34,808 nt of DNA from an uncultured Bacilli bacterium (GCA_947632545.1 CANRPP010000011.1:1-34808); one strand, 5' to 3'. Counted from the first letter of the stretch, positions 14,992 to 26,313 are shown. Program-made: numbers and translations. Notes: generated from the letters alone by a model not told the origin.

Positions 14992-17088
14992 ATGGATATA
15001 AATAATTTAAATGACAAACAAAAAGAAGCAGTATTATATAATGAAGGACCACTTCTTATTTTAGCAGGAGCTGGTAGTGGAAAAACTAGAGTACTAACTA
15101 CTAAAATCGGCTATTTAATAGAAGATATGAAAGTTAGTCCGTATAACATTTTAGCAATTACATTTACTAATAAAGCCGCTAAAGAAATGAAAGATAGAAT
15201 AAATTTACTTATAGGAGATATTTCAAAAAACTTACAAGTATCTACATTTCATAGTTTTGGATTAAAATTATTAAGAGAAAATTGTAATGTATTAGGGTAT
15301 GATAGTAATTTTGTTATTATGGATAGTGAAGATTCTTTAACTGTAGTAAAAAAAATAATAAAAGAATTAAATTATGATCCTAAAGTATATAATCCAAGAG
15401 GTATTAGGAATAAGATAAGTAGTTGTAAAAATGAAATGATTATGCCTAATGATTATTCAAAATATGCTGTTAGTGAATATGAGAAAGTAGTTTTAAAAGT
15501 ATATGAAAAATATGAAGATAAATTACGTCATAATAATTCTGTTGATTTTGATGATTTACTTTTATTACCAATTAGATTATTTAGAGAAAATTCTGATATA
15601 TTAAGTAGATATCAAGATAGATTTAAATATGTTTTAATAGATGAATATCAAGATACAAATGAAGCTCAATACATATTAACTAAAATGATTAGTGAAAAAT
15701 ATAGAAATATAACTTGCGTTGGAGATGATTCTCAAAGTATATATAGTTTTAGAGGAGCAAATTATAAAAATATATTAAATTTTGAAAAAGATTATAAAGA
15801 CGCAAAAACTATCCTTTTAGAAGAAAATTATCGTTCTACTAAAAATATACTTAATGCAGCTAACTCTATTATTAAACATAATACTACTCGTAAAGATAAG
15901 AATTTATGGACTTCTAATCCTGAAGGAGAAAAAATAAAATATTATAGAGCGTATAATGAAAGAGATGAAGCACAATATACAATTAGGAAGATAAAAGAAT
16001 TAACTGCAAGAAATGTATCCTATCAAGATATTGCAATTTTATATCGTACTAATGCTCAATCTCGTATTTTAGAAGAAGAAATGCTAAAAGAAAATCTTCC
16101 TTATAGAGTAGTTGGTAGTTTCTATTTCTATAGTAGAAAAGAAATAAAAGATTTAATTGCTTATTTAAGACTTATTCATAATACAAAAGATAATGTAAGT
16201 TTACTTAGAATTATTAATACTCCAAAACGTGGGATAGGTTTAAAGACAATTGAAAACTTAACTACAAAAGCTGATTTAAAAAATATGAGTATTTATGATA
16301 TAATAGATAGTGGAAAAGAACTAGCTTTTAAGGAAATAATAGAAAAACTTCGCTTAATAAAAGATGATTTGACTTTAACTGAATTGATTGATAAAGTTTT
16401 AGATGCATCAGGTATGAAAGCGGAACTTGAAAGTGAGAAGACATTAGATGCTGAAGTTAGACTTGAAAATTTAGAAGAATTTAAATCAATTACTAAGTCT
16501 TTTGAAGAAAGAGAAGGATTAGTATCTTTAGAAGAATTCTTATTAGAAATTAGTTTAATAAGTGATGTTGAAGAATATAAAGATGATCTTAATAGAATTA
16601 GTTTAATGACAATTCATTCTGTAAAAGGTTTAGAATTTGATAATGTATTTGTAGTAGGTATGGAAGAAGGTATTTTTCCACATATGAATTCGTTAATGGA
16701 GAATTCTGATATTGAAGAAGAAAGACGACTATGTTATGTTGCAGTAACACGAGCCAAAAAGCAATTACATTTAGTTAATGCAAGACGTCGTACTTTATTT
16801 GGTAAAGATCAAATAAATCCTGTAAGTAGATTTATTGGCGAAATTGATTCTTGCGTAATTGAAAGTAATTTATCTGATGAAAAAATAAAACAAGAAGTTA
16901 AGATTAATACTGAAAATATGTTTAGAGATGAAGAAATTGACTATCAAGTAGGAGATTATGTTTATCATGAATCATTTGGAGCTGGTCGTGTTGTTGAAGT
17001 TTCTAATACATTAGTAAGTGTAGCATTTAAACATCCATATGGAATAAGAAAATTAATGAAAAATCATAAAAAATTATCAAAAGTATAG
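14992..17088 (+). CDS. pcrA: ATP-dependent DNA helicase PcrA/UvrD family
   Basis: This 698-residue superfamily 1A 3'-5' helicase acts in repair, replication restart and removal of stalled complexes. Motif I AGAGSGKT is at 25-32, with motif Ia ITFTNKAAKEMK after it. Motif II is LIDEYQDTNE (about 216-225), motif III GDDSQSIYSFRGA, motif IV ILLEENYRST, motif V MTIHSVKGLEFDNVF and motif VI YVAVTRAKK. The C terminus carries the Tudor-like module (VYHESFGAGRVVEV, then VAFKHPYGIRKLM) that binds RNA polymerase in PcrA. The length is slightly under B. subtilis PcrA (739). Start ATG 14992 follows AGGAAGTAGG; a TATAAT (14962-14967) is the likely -10. It heads a five-gene same-strand cluster. Confidence 0.96.
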   Translation: MDINNLNDKQKEAVLYNEGPLLILAGAGSGKTRVLTTKIGYLIEDMKVSPYNILAITFTNKAAKEMKDRINLLIGDISKNLQVSTFHSFGLKLLRENCNVLGYDSNFVIMDSEDSLTVVKKIIKELNYDPKVYNPRGIRNKISSCKNEMIMPNDYSKYAVSEYEKVVLKVYEKYEDKLRHNNSVDFDDLLLLPIRLFRENSDILSRYQDRFKYVLIDEYQDTNEAQYILTKMISEKYRNITCVGDDSQSIYSFRGANYKNILNFEKDYKDAKTILLEENYRSTKNILNAANSIIKHNTTRKDKNLWTSNPEGEKIKYYRAYNERDEAQYTIRKIKELTARNVSYQDIAILYRTNAQSRILEEEMLKENLPYRVVGSFYFYSRKEIKDLIAYLRLIHNTKDNVSLLRIINTPKRGIGLKTIENLTTKADLKNMSIYDIIDSGKELAFKEIIEKLRLIKDDLTLTELIDKVLDASGMKAELESEKTLDAEVRLENLEEFKSITKSFEEREGLVSLEEFLLEISLISDVEEYKDDLNRISLMTIHSVKGLEFDNVFVVGMEEGIFPHMNSLMENSDIEEERRLCYVAVTRAKKQLHLVNARRRTLFGKDQINPVSRFIGEIDSCVIESNLSDEKIKQEVKINTENMFRDEEIDYQVGDYVYHESFGAGRVVEVSNTLVSVAFKHPYGIRKLMKNHKKLSKV

Positions 17089-17098
17089 GAGGAATATT

Positions 17099-17476
17099 AT
17101 GTTTGAGATTTTAGAAAAAGATTATTCTCTTTTTATAAGAGAAGATAATGGAAAAAAAATAGGAGTATTGACATTAAAAGATGATGATGTTTATAAGTCT
17201 GTATATGAACTTAATGATGATGAGTTATTCTTTTTATCTACATTTTCAAATATTGATGATTTAGTAAGTGAAGATACTGCAATATCAGTTTTATATAATA
17301 AAGAAAATAAAGAATATGTTGCAGAAATTAAACAAAAAACAACAATTGGTGAATATAATGATCAAGTAGTATGGAATACTGTTAAAAGTAGTTCTGGAAG
17401 TGATTTTATGGAGGCAGTTGAAAATCTTGATAGAAGTTTAGCAAATAATAATAGTAATAGTAAGAGGACTAGATAA
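17099..17476 (+). CDS. Small hypothetical protein in the pcrA operon
   Basis: This 125-residue soluble acidic protein is of no family I recognise. Alternating short strands (YSLFIRED, KKIGVLTL, YKSVYEL, EYVAEIKQ) suggest a beta-rich fold. The last 25 residues are Asn/Ser-rich and basic, probably disordered. There are no cysteines or membrane segments. The gene begins 11 nt after pcrA with AGGAGG upstream and ends 2 nt before the nucleotidyltransferase, so it is co-transcribed with both. Position alone does not reveal its role. Confidence 0.8.
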   Translation: MFEILEKDYSLFIREDNGKKIGVLTLKDDDVYKSVYELNDDELFFLSTFSNIDDLVSEDTAISVLYNKENKEYVAEIKQKTTIGEYNDQVVWNTVKSSSGSDFMEAVENLDRSLANNNSNSKRTR

Positions 17477-17478
17477 TT

Positions 17479-18387
17479 ATGAAAGATTTAACACTGGTAA
17501 TTCTAGCTGCTGGAATGGGTAGTAGATTCGGAGGTCTTAAACAAATTGAGCCTATTGGGCCAAATGGGGAATTTATAATAGATTATTCTATTTATGATGC
17601 TGTAGAAGCAGGCTTTAACAAAGTCGTTTTTCTAATAAAAAAAGAAAATTATGAGGACTTTAAAGAAACAATTGGTAAAAGAATAGAAAAACATGTAGAA
17701 GTAGTATATGCCTTTCAAGAAATGGATAATATTCCTAATGGATATAATATTCCAGAAACAAGAGAAAAGCCTCTTGGAACTGCACATGCATTTTTCTGTA
17801 TGAGAGATATTGTTAAAGAACCTTTTGCTATAATCAATGCTGATGATTTTTATGGGAAAGATGCTTATATTAAAGCAGCAGAATTTTTAAGAAAAAAACA
17901 TACTAATAAAATTAATGAATATGGTTTAATTGGTTATTTGATAAAAAATACAATGACAGAATATGGTGCTTTAAAAAGAGGAGTATGTGAAGTAGAAAAT
18001 AATAAGTTATTGAAACTTATTGAAAGTAAAGTTGAACGAATTAATGGAAAAATTATTGCAAAACCTTTAGATGGAAGTAAAGAGTTTACGGTAGATGATA
18101 ATCAAACTGTATCTATGAATATGCTTTTATTTGATTCATCTATATTTCAATATATTGAAAAATTATTTCCTTCTTTTCTTGAAAAAAATAAAGATAATCT
18201 AGATAAAGCAGAGTTCTTAATACCAGATGTTTTATATCAAAGTATAAAAGAAGGTTATGCTACTGTTGAAGTTATAAAAACTGATGCAGAATGGTGTGGT
18301 GTTACTTATAAAGAAGATTTAACTAAATTAAAAGAATTTATTAAAAATCTTATAGAACAAGGTAAATATAAAAAAGAATTATGGTAA
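17479..18387 (+). CDS. Sugar-phosphate nucleotidyltransferase family protein
   Basis: This 302-residue enzyme is of the NTP-transferase (GT-A-like) fold. The nucleotide loop is LAAGMGSRFGGLKQIEPIGPNG (about residues 9-30), in the style of UTP-glucose-1-phosphate uridylyltransferases. The metal-site region is FAIINADDFYG (about 115-125), preceded by EKPLGTAHAF. The cytosolic product is probably an NDP-sugar or a related activated headgroup for the cell surface; the sugar cannot be told. Start ATG 17479 follows AGAGG with a longer spacer and lies just after the previous stop. It belongs to the pcrA cluster and is followed 12 nt later by the Bax-inhibitor gene. Confidence 0.88.
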   Translation: MKDLTLVILAAGMGSRFGGLKQIEPIGPNGEFIIDYSIYDAVEAGFNKVVFLIKKENYEDFKETIGKRIEKHVEVVYAFQEMDNIPNGYNIPETREKPLGTAHAFFCMRDIVKEPFAIINADDFYGKDAYIKAAEFLRKKHTNKINEYGLIGYLIKNTMTEYGALKRGVCEVENNKLLKLIESKVERINGKIIAKPLDGSKEFTVDDNQTVSMNMLLFDSSIFQYIEKLFPSFLEKNKDNLDKAEFLIPDVLYQSIKEGYATVEVIKTDAEWCGVTYKEDLTKLKEFIKNLIEQGKYKKELW

Positions 18388-18399
18388 AGGAGAATTATT

Positions 18400-19038
18400 A
18401 TGGAAAATAAAGTTTATTCAAAGATGTTTGGATGGTTATTTGTAGGTTTATTAATAACTTTCTTATCAGGTTATTATTTATCATTAAATGAATTGTTATT
18501 AATGAAAGTATTATCTATTGGGATTATACCAATAATTATTATAGAATTAGGTATTGCCTTATTAATGGGATTTAGAATTACTAAAATGAACCCATTGACT
18601 ACTAAAATATGTTATATAATATATTCTATTGTTACAGGTATAACTTTTTCTTCAATATTTATAACTTTTGAAATGGGTTCAATTATAATGATATTTTTAA
18701 TAACTTCTATACTATTTGGATGTTTAGCAGCATATGGATATTTTACAAAAAAAGATGTTACTAAAATTGGTAATATGTTATTTGTAGCATTGCTTGCTAT
18801 TATAATCATTTCAATTATTAATATATTTTTAAAAAGTAGTAGTATTGAACTTGGTATAGCTATAATATCAATACTAATATTTATGGGATATATTATTTAT
18901 GATATGAACAATATAAAATATTTAGTTAATTCACTAGATGAGGATAAAGCTTCTGTATATGGGGCATTTCAATTATATTTAGATTTTATTAATATATTTA
19001 TAAGGTTAATAGAATTATTTGGAAAAAGAGATAATTAA
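18400..19038 (+). CDS. Bax inhibitor-1 / YccA-family membrane protein
   Basis: This 212-residue polytopic protein has seven hydrophobic helices and almost no loops, the form expected of the BI-1/TMBIM/YccA family (calcium-leak channels and protease regulators). Family marks are the YSIVTGITFSSIF helix, the GCLAAYGYFTKKD loop and the late GYIIYDMNNI with LYLDFINIFIRLI. The late DM/YD and LDFIN acidic residues correspond to the pH-sensing aspartates of BsYetJ. The start is set by AAGGAG before ATG 18400. Physiological role in this organism is unknown; the family is widespread in low-G+C gut bacteria. Confidence 0.92.
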   Translation: MENKVYSKMFGWLFVGLLITFLSGYYLSLNELLLMKVLSIGIIPIIIIELGIALLMGFRITKMNPLTTKICYIIYSIVTGITFSSIFITFEMGSIIMIFLITSILFGCLAAYGYFTKKDVTKIGNMLFVALLAIIIISIINIFLKSSSIELGIAIISILIFMGYIIYDMNNIKYLVNSLDEDKASVYGAFQLYLDFINIFIRLIELFGKRDN

Positions 19039-19055
19039 TAAGTAGGGGTGATTAT

Positions 19056-19589
19056 ATGGCTAATAAGTTTTTTAGTTATTCATTTCAAGTTAGTAGAGCA
19101 AAAAAAGCAGGTATAGCATTATTAATACTTATCGTAATTGCAGGGTTAGGATCATTTTTTTGGTATAGAAGTAGAAATAAAGTGACTAATGTAGATGATT
19201 TAGAATATACTGTTAGTTTTGGTATGAATGAATTTAGTGATAAAAGTTGTGATAAAGCTTATAAAATAAATTATGATAAAGAAACATGTGGAAGTATTTG
19301 TATAAAAAAGTTAGATAAAGATGAGGAGTATATCAAAAATACAAGACTTAAAATGGAAGAAAATGGCTTTACAATAAAAAATATAAAAAAGAAAACTATT
19401 AATAAAAGTAGTTGGGAATATTTTTCTACTAGTAATGAAGGACCAATTTTTAGTTATTATGCTAATAATAATACTGATAAGACATATGTTATTGAAAAAA
19501 TAGATCAATCATACTATATGAATAAGAAAAATAAAAATAAATGTAATAAAATATTTACTAAAGCATTTAATTCAGTAAAAATTAGTTAA
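19056..19589 (+). CDS. Single-pass membrane protein with extracytoplasmic domain
   Basis: This 177-residue protein is of no recognised family. A short basic N terminus precedes one membrane helix (about 19-37). The rest is outside and Lys/Asn-rich. It contains C68, C82, C86 and a late Cys near 162, so disulfides are possible. The segment GPIFSYYANN followed by TYVIEKIDQSYY looks like a small beta-sheet domain. Start ATG 19056 follows GGGGTGAT. It is the last gene of the pcrA cluster and is followed by a strong terminator. Confidence 0.8.
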   Translation: MANKFFSYSFQVSRAKKAGIALLILIVIAGLGSFFWYRSRNKVTNVDDLEYTVSFGMNEFSDKSCDKAYKINYDKETCGSICIKKLDKDEEYIKNTRLKMEENGFTIKNIKKKTINKSSWEYFSTSNEGPIFSYYANNNTDKTYVIEKIDQSYYMNKKNKNKCNKIFTKAFNSVKIS

Positions 19590-19600
19590 TTAAAATTTAT

Positions 19601-19623
19601 GAAGCAGAAGCTTCTTTTTTTTT
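19601..19623 (+). terminator. Rho-independent terminator of the pcrA cluster
   Basis: GAAGC (19601-19605) pairs with GCTTC (19610-19614), loop AGAA, followed by nine T. Confidence 0.85.
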
Positions 19624-19631
19624 GGTTTTAT

Positions 19632-19989
19632 TATATATCGTTAACGGATTTATCAAAATCTAAAAATAAAGAAAATCCATGAGATGTTATCATAAAGTGG
19701 ATGAGTAATAAAAGTTTATTTGATTTTTATTCATTATAGGAAGAACTATTTAATGAAAATTTTAAACTAGCAGAATTCCGCGAGTTTAAAAATGATTCTG
19801 CTAGTTAATCATTTACTATGAGTCCTTCAAGATGGATTAATCTTACAAGTGCTATAAGATTTGTAAGTAAAAGAGGTAAATATAATAGTAGTACATTTGC
19901 ACATCCTGATATTGTACCTTATAAGAGAGTTTGAAAGATTAAATTATACTGCTAAAAAAGAATTGGAAATACTAATTAATAAAAAATAA
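19632..19989 (+). pseudogene. Decayed KilA-N domain gene (phage-type DNA-binding protein)
   Basis: The 480-bp stretch between 19590 and 20069 has no intact gene, but from 19632 it still reads as a KilA-N domain. Visible parts include YISLTDLSKSKNKENP, DVIIKWMSNKSLFDFYSL, EELFNENFKLAEFREFKN, SFTMSPSRWINLTSAI, and RFVSKRGKYNSSTFAHPDIV. Three in-frame stops break it: TGA at 19680, a TAG where the conserved Trp of SLWEEL is expected, and a TAA in the middle. After KRV the frame changes and most of the C-terminal domain is missing; ERLNYTAKKELE then ends at the TAA at 19987. KilA-N proteins are phage anti-repressor or DNA-binding proteins, so this is probably a prophage relic. No intact phage genes are nearby. 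Confidence 0.85.
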
Positions 19990-20024
19990 ACAAATAATAA
20001 GTTATATTCATTTAGCTAAAATAA

Positions 20025-22049
<2,025 letters not shown>

Positions 22050-22136
22050 TTAATAAAATGTAAAATTTTACATATTAGTAAATTAAATATATTTATTTAA
22101 AATAGGGATATAGTATAATTTAATCAGGTGGTATAT

Positions 22137-23012
22137 ATGAAACATAAAACTAAAAATTTTAAGTTATTATTTATAGTTATAGCAGTAATTCTAATTATAA
22201 TTTCATTAACAGGTAAAATAATAACTACCAATAAAGGAAGTCTTTCATTATTTACTTTTCAAAGCTTTTATGTAAATGTGTTAGCTATATTATTAGCTAT
22301 ATATAGTACAATCAGAAATAAAAATGCAAATATTTTTATTATAATTTCTTTATTTACTTATCCTTGGACATATTATTTAGTTAATCAAATAGTTACCTAT
22401 TTAACTGAATACAAATTTGTTTTTCAACCTAATTTGTATATTTATTATAGTTCAGCTCTTTTTTTAATTATTTCTTTATTTTTTAATATTAAAAATGTAG
22501 AGAGTAATAAACCACAAAATGAGACTTTAACAAATGGTGACAATATAGATAAAAATAATTTTCTTTTTACAAATATTATTTTAGGATTTAAAGAAATACC
22601 TTATTATACAACAATTTTATTAGTTAATAATATTTCTGATAAAACACTTGATTTAATATATACAATAGATAATAATAAACAAATTAAAAAGATTCCTCTA
22701 GATGCAATTAAAAATATAACATATCGCGATAAAGTAAAAGTTAGTAACTCTATGAAAAAAGTAGAAGAAAATGAAACTAAAAGTGTATTATTATCAGCTG
22801 TTGTATTTGGAGGAAATCCTTTGATGCAATTAGCAGGAAATAGTGGATTTAATACATTATTTGAAACTTTATCCAATAATTATGATAAAGTTGATTATAA
22901 TGTAGAGTATGAAATAAATATTGAATACATAATAGGTAATGAACAACTAAAAGTATTAGTTGATTCAGAAAATAATCCAGACTTATTTATTAAACAAGTA
23001 TTAAATAGGTAA
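22137..23012 (+). CDS. Polytopic membrane protein with C-terminal soluble domain
   Basis: This 291-residue protein has about four hydrophobic helices in the first 120 residues. A soluble part follows from about residue 155, with strands TILLVNN, IKKIPLDAIKNITYRD and YNVEYEINIEYIIG. A Gly-rich hydrophobic segment (VVFGGNPLMQLAGNSG) lies between. The strand layout hints at a PH-like domain, but this is a guess. The preferred start is ATG 22137, since AGGTGGT (22126-22132) sits just before it; a GTG at 22128 falls within that site. A TATAAT at 22114-22119 is the likely -10. Downstream is a strong terminator. Function unknown. Confidence 0.8.
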   Translation: MKHKTKNFKLLFIVIAVILIIISLTGKIITTNKGSLSLFTFQSFYVNVLAILLAIYSTIRNKNANIFIIISLFTYPWTYYLVNQIVTYLTEYKFVFQPNLYIYYSSALFLIISLFFNIKNVESNKPQNETLTNGDNIDKNNFLFTNIILGFKEIPYYTTILLVNNISDKTLDLIYTIDNNKQIKKIPLDAIKNITYRDKVKVSNSMKKVEENETKSVLLSAVVFGGNPLMQLAGNSGFNTLFETLSNNYDKVDYNVEYEINIEYIIGNEQLKVLVDSENNPDLFIKQVLNR

Positions 23013-23031
23013 TTATTAATTAGATTTTACT

Positions 23032-23061
23032 AAACTTGAACTTATAGTAGTTCAAGTTTTT
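23032..23061 (+). terminator. Rho-independent terminator before gatCAB
   Basis: A 10-bp perfect stem, AAACTTGAAC (23032-23041) with GTTCAAGTTT (23050-23059), has an 8-nt loop and a short T-run. Confidence 0.82.
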
Positions 23062-23120
23062 AAATTGTATATAAAAAAATATAGATTTGTGATATAATAG
23101 ATTGGATTAGGAGGAGCCTT

Positions 23121-23420
23121 ATGAAAGATAAATTAACTAAAGAAGAAGTATTACATGTTGCAAATTTAGCACGTATTGAAATAACAGAGGAAGAATTAGA
23201 ATCATATCAAATAAAGTTAAAAGAATTATTAGATCAAGTTAATACAGTTAATGAAATAGATGATAATAATACTGATTATTTAATTGCACCATGGCAAAAT
23301 AATTCAGAATTTAGAGAAGATTCAGTTGGAGGTATGTTAGATCCTAAAGAAGTATTAAAAAATACTCCACGTAAGAGTGGTAATTATATAGAAGTACCGG
23401 TGGTGATTTCTAATGAGTAA
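23121..23420 (+). CDS. gatC: Asp-tRNA(Asn)/Glu-tRNA(Gln) amidotransferase subunit C
   Basis: This 99-residue subunit wraps around GatA and GatB and stabilises the complex that converts Glu-tRNA(Gln) and Asp-tRNA(Asn) to the amidated forms. LTKEEVLHVANLARIEIT at the N terminus and LREDSV-like EFREDSVGG near residue 72 are the family marks; the end NTPRKSGNYIEVPVVI is also typical. Start ATG 23121 follows AGGAGG. A TATAAT at 23093-23098 is the likely operon -10. It overlaps gatA by 8 nt. Confidence 0.96.
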   Translation: MKDKLTKEEVLHVANLARIEITEEELESYQIKLKELLDQVNTVNEIDDNNTDYLIAPWQNNSEFREDSVGGMLDPKEVLKNTPRKSGNYIEVPVVISNE

Positions 23421-24867
23421 ATATTTAGATTTAGATTTAATTGAAATCAATAACTTGCTTAAGAACAAAGTTATTACACCTACTGATTTAGTATTGGAGT
23501 GTTTTGATAGAATTGAGAAAAATAAGGATCTTAATTGTTTTATTACTTTAAACAAAGAAGAAGCATTAAAAAGAGCTAAAGAATTAGAAAAGTTAGAAAT
23601 TACATCATTAACTTATGGTATTCCAATTGCCATAAAAGATAATATAGTTACTAAAGATTTAAGAACAACTGCGGCATCTAAAATGTTAGAAAATTTTATT
23701 CCTATATATGATGCAGATGTTATAAAAAAGATTAATGATAGTGGTATGATTATAGTTGGTAAAACTAATATGGATGAATTTGCTATGGGCTCATCTACCC
23801 AAACTTCATATTTTGGTCATACGAAAAATCCTTGGAATAAAAAGTTAGTTCCAGGTGGTTCTTCAGGTGGTTCTGCAGCTGCAGTAGGATCTAGAATAAC
23901 ACCTATTGCACTTGGCTCTGATACAGGTGGTTCAATTAGACAACCTTCAAGCTTCTGTGGAATAGTTGGTCTAAAGCCTACTTATGGACGTGTATCTAGA
24001 TATGGTTTAATTGCCTTTGCATCAAGTCTTGATCAAATAGGACCTATGACTAGAAATGTATATGAAAATGCTGTAGTTTTAAACACTATTTGTGGAAAAA
24101 GTGAAAATGATTTAACTAGTTTTAATACAAAAGAAGATTTTACTAGATTAATTGATTCTGATATTACTGGTATGAAAATAGCTATACCTAAATTTTATGT
24201 TAATGATGCTATCGATAAGGAAATTATAGATAAACTTGATAGTGTAGTTCAAATATTAAAGAGTAAAAATTGTACTATTGATTATGTTGATATAGACTAT
24301 ATTGATAAAGCTGTACCTCTATATCAGATTATTGCAATGGGAGAAGCTAGTTCTAATTTAGCGCGTTTTGATGGTGTTAGATATGGTTATAGTTATGAAG
24401 ATCCAGAAAATATTGATGATTTATATTTAAAAACTAGAAGATTTGGATTTGGTAATGAAGTAAAAAGAAGAATTATGATAGGTAGTTATTTATTAAGTGG
24501 AGAAAATGCTACAACTTATTATAATAAGGCAATGGCTATTAGAAATAAAATGAGAAATTCATTTTTAGATGTTTTTAAGAACTATGATTTAATTATTGGA
24601 CCTACTGCTACTACTAAAGCTTATAAATTAGGTGCAGATTTAGATGATGCAGTTAAAACTTTTATGGATGATATTTTAACTATTCCTGTTAATATGGCAG
24701 GTCTTCCTGGTATGAATTTACCAATAGGATTTTCTAATGATCATTTGCCTATTGGAATGCAAATTATTGGAGCTCCTTTTGATGAGGCGAAAATATATCA
24801 ATTAGGAAGTTTCATTGAAAAGGAATTAAATTTAGACCTAAATCCAGGGGGTGATACTAATGAATAA
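23413..24867 (+). CDS. gatA: Asp-tRNA(Asn)/Glu-tRNA(Gln) amidotransferase subunit A
   Basis: This 484-residue amidase-signature subunit releases ammonia from glutamine (or Asn) for GatB. The Ser-cisSer-Lys triad is K75 (AIKDN), S150 (PGGSSGG) and S174 (DTGGSIRQP), four residues less than the S. aureus numbering I recall (K79, S154, S178). The long signature through GIVGLKPTYGRVSRYGL is intact, and PVNMAGLPGMNLP near the end is conserved. It overlaps gatC and gatB, so all three are coupled. Full length and normal. Confidence 0.98.
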   Translation: MSKYLDLDLIEINNLLKNKVITPTDLVLECFDRIEKNKDLNCFITLNKEEALKRAKELEKLEITSLTYGIPIAIKDNIVTKDLRTTAASKMLENFIPIYDADVIKKINDSGMIIVGKTNMDEFAMGSSTQTSYFGHTKNPWNKKLVPGGSSGGSAAAVGSRITPIALGSDTGGSIRQPSSFCGIVGLKPTYGRVSRYGLIAFASSLDQIGPMTRNVYENAVVLNTICGKSENDLTSFNTKEDFTRLIDSDITGMKIAIPKFYVNDAIDKEIIDKLDSVVQILKSKNCTIDYVDIDYIDKAVPLYQIIAMGEASSNLARFDGVRYGYSYEDPENIDDLYLKTRRFGFGNEVKRRIMIGSYLLSGENATTYYNKAMAIRNKMRNSFLDVFKNYDLIIGPTATTKAYKLGADLDDAVKTFMDDILTIPVNMAGLPGMNLPIGFSNDHLPIGMQIIGAPFDEAKIYQLGSFIEKELNLDLNPGGDTNE

Positions 24868-26284
24868 ATATATTCCTACAATTGGTATTGAAGTTCATGT
24901 AGAGCTTAAGACTAATACTAAAATATTTTCATCTAGTAAAAATGGTTATGGACAAATGGCTAATAGTTTAACTAATGTTATTGATTTAGGTTATCCGGGT
25001 ACACTTCCAACTGTAAATATTGAGGTTATTAATACCGCTATAAAAGCGGCACATGTCTTAAATTGTAAGATAAGAAGAACACAACATTTTGATCGTAAAA
25101 ATTATTTTTATCCAGATAATCCAAAAAACTATCAAATAACTGAAGCACGTACTCCTATTGGATATGATGGTTATGTTGAAATAGAAGTTGATGGAGAACA
25201 TAAAAAGGTTGAAATAGAAGAAATTCATATCGAAGAAGATACTTGTAAGAGTGCTCATCGTGGAAAAGTTAGTTTATTAGATTTTAATAGGGCAGGTGTT
25301 CCTTTAATTGAAATAGTTACTAAACCATGTATTAGTACTAGTATGGAGGCTAAATTATATTTAGAAAAATTACGTGAATTACTTTTTTATAGTGATATAT
25401 CTGACTGTAAAATGGAAGAAGGTTCTATGCGAGCAGATGCAAATGTTTCAATAAGAAAAAGTGTTTCTGATCCTTTTGGAGTAAAGTGTGAAATTAAAAA
25501 TATTGGTTCTATTTCTAATGTAAAACTTGCTATAGAGAAAGAAATTAATAGACAATCAAAATTACTTGATAGTGGAGAAACTTTTAAGGAACAAACTCGT
25601 CGTTTTGATGATAAGTTAGATGATACTGTTTTAATGCGTGTTAAAGAAACGGGGAATGATTATAGGTATTTCCCTGAACCTGATATTCCATATATTGTTT
25701 TAACTGATGAAATGGTTGATTCTGCAATTAAAAGTTTACCAATGCTTCCTGATGAAAGACGTAAGATATATATTTCTAGAGGAGTTAGTCCTATTAATGC
25801 TAATAAATTAATTTCAAATAGAAGTTTAAGTGATTATTTAAATAAATTTATTGATACAGATTTAGATTTTATGGAAGCAACTAACTTACTTTTAGGTGAT
25901 ATTTCCGCATATTTAAATCGTGAAGAAAAAAGTATTGAAGATACTAAATTAACTATAGATAAATTTTCAGATTTAGTTAAGAAAATATCTGATAATACTC
26001 TAACTAGTAAAAACTTAAAAGATATTTTAGATAAAATATTAGAAGAAGATAAAACAATAGATGAAATTATAAAAGAATGTGGTATTTCTAATATTACCGA
26101 TTCTAGTTTATTAAATGATATTGTCTTAAAAATAATTAAAGATAATCCTGATAGTGTAAATGATTATAAAAATGGTAAAGATAGGGCTTTAAAATATTTA
26201 ATGGGTCAAATTATGAAAGAAACTAAAGGTAGTGCTAATCCAAAACTAGTTAATGATATTTTAATTCAAGAATTAAATAAGTAA
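24860..26284 (+). CDS. gatB: Asp-tRNA(Asn)/Glu-tRNA(Gln) amidotransferase subunit B
   Basis: This 474-residue subunit activates the misacylated tRNA with ATP and performs the transamidation. GIEVHVELKTNTKIFS at the N terminus, the DLGYPGTLP segment, DRKNYFYPDNPKNYQITE and SMRADANVSI are hallmark motifs. The C-terminal YqeY-like tail ends in DRALKYLMGQIMKETKGSANP. ATG 24860 is preferred over an in-frame GTG at 24851, which lies within the GGGGGTGAT binding site. It overlaps gatA's stop. No clear terminator follows, so some read-through to 26343 is possible. Confidence 0.98.
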   Translation: MNKYIPTIGIEVHVELKTNTKIFSSSKNGYGQMANSLTNVIDLGYPGTLPTVNIEVINTAIKAAHVLNCKIRRTQHFDRKNYFYPDNPKNYQITEARTPIGYDGYVEIEVDGEHKKVEIEEIHIEEDTCKSAHRGKVSLLDFNRAGVPLIEIVTKPCISTSMEAKLYLEKLRELLFYSDISDCKMEEGSMRADANVSIRKSVSDPFGVKCEIKNIGSISNVKLAIEKEINRQSKLLDSGETFKEQTRRFDDKLDDTVLMRVKETGNDYRYFPEPDIPYIVLTDEMVDSAIKSLPMLPDERRKIYISRGVSPINANKLISNRSLSDYLNKFIDTDLDFMEATNLLLGDISAYLNREEKSIEDTKLTIDKFSDLVKKISDNTLTSKNLKDILDKILEEDKTIDEIIKECGISNITDSSLLNDIVLKIIKDNPDSVNDYKNGKDRALKYLMGQIMKETKGSANPKLVNDILIQELNK

Positions 26285-26313
26285 TTGAAAACATAGAATA
26301 CATAGTGTATAAT
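26285..26313 (+). promoter_or_regulatory. Sigma-A promoter for the GGDEF-protein operon
   Basis: TTGAAA (26285-26290), a 17-nt spacer and TATAAT (26308-26313) lie 29 nt before the next start codon and immediately after gatB. Confidence 0.7.

Noticed and set aside
19680-19682. TGA read as tryptophan (Mycoplasma code)
   Set aside because: The surrounding KilA-N alignment does not call for Trp at this site, two other stops are TAG and TAA, and Trp codons in real genes are TGG.
22604-22876. Minus-strand frame opposite the membrane protein at 22137
   Set aside because: It is antisense to a gene with clear start, promoter and terminator signals.
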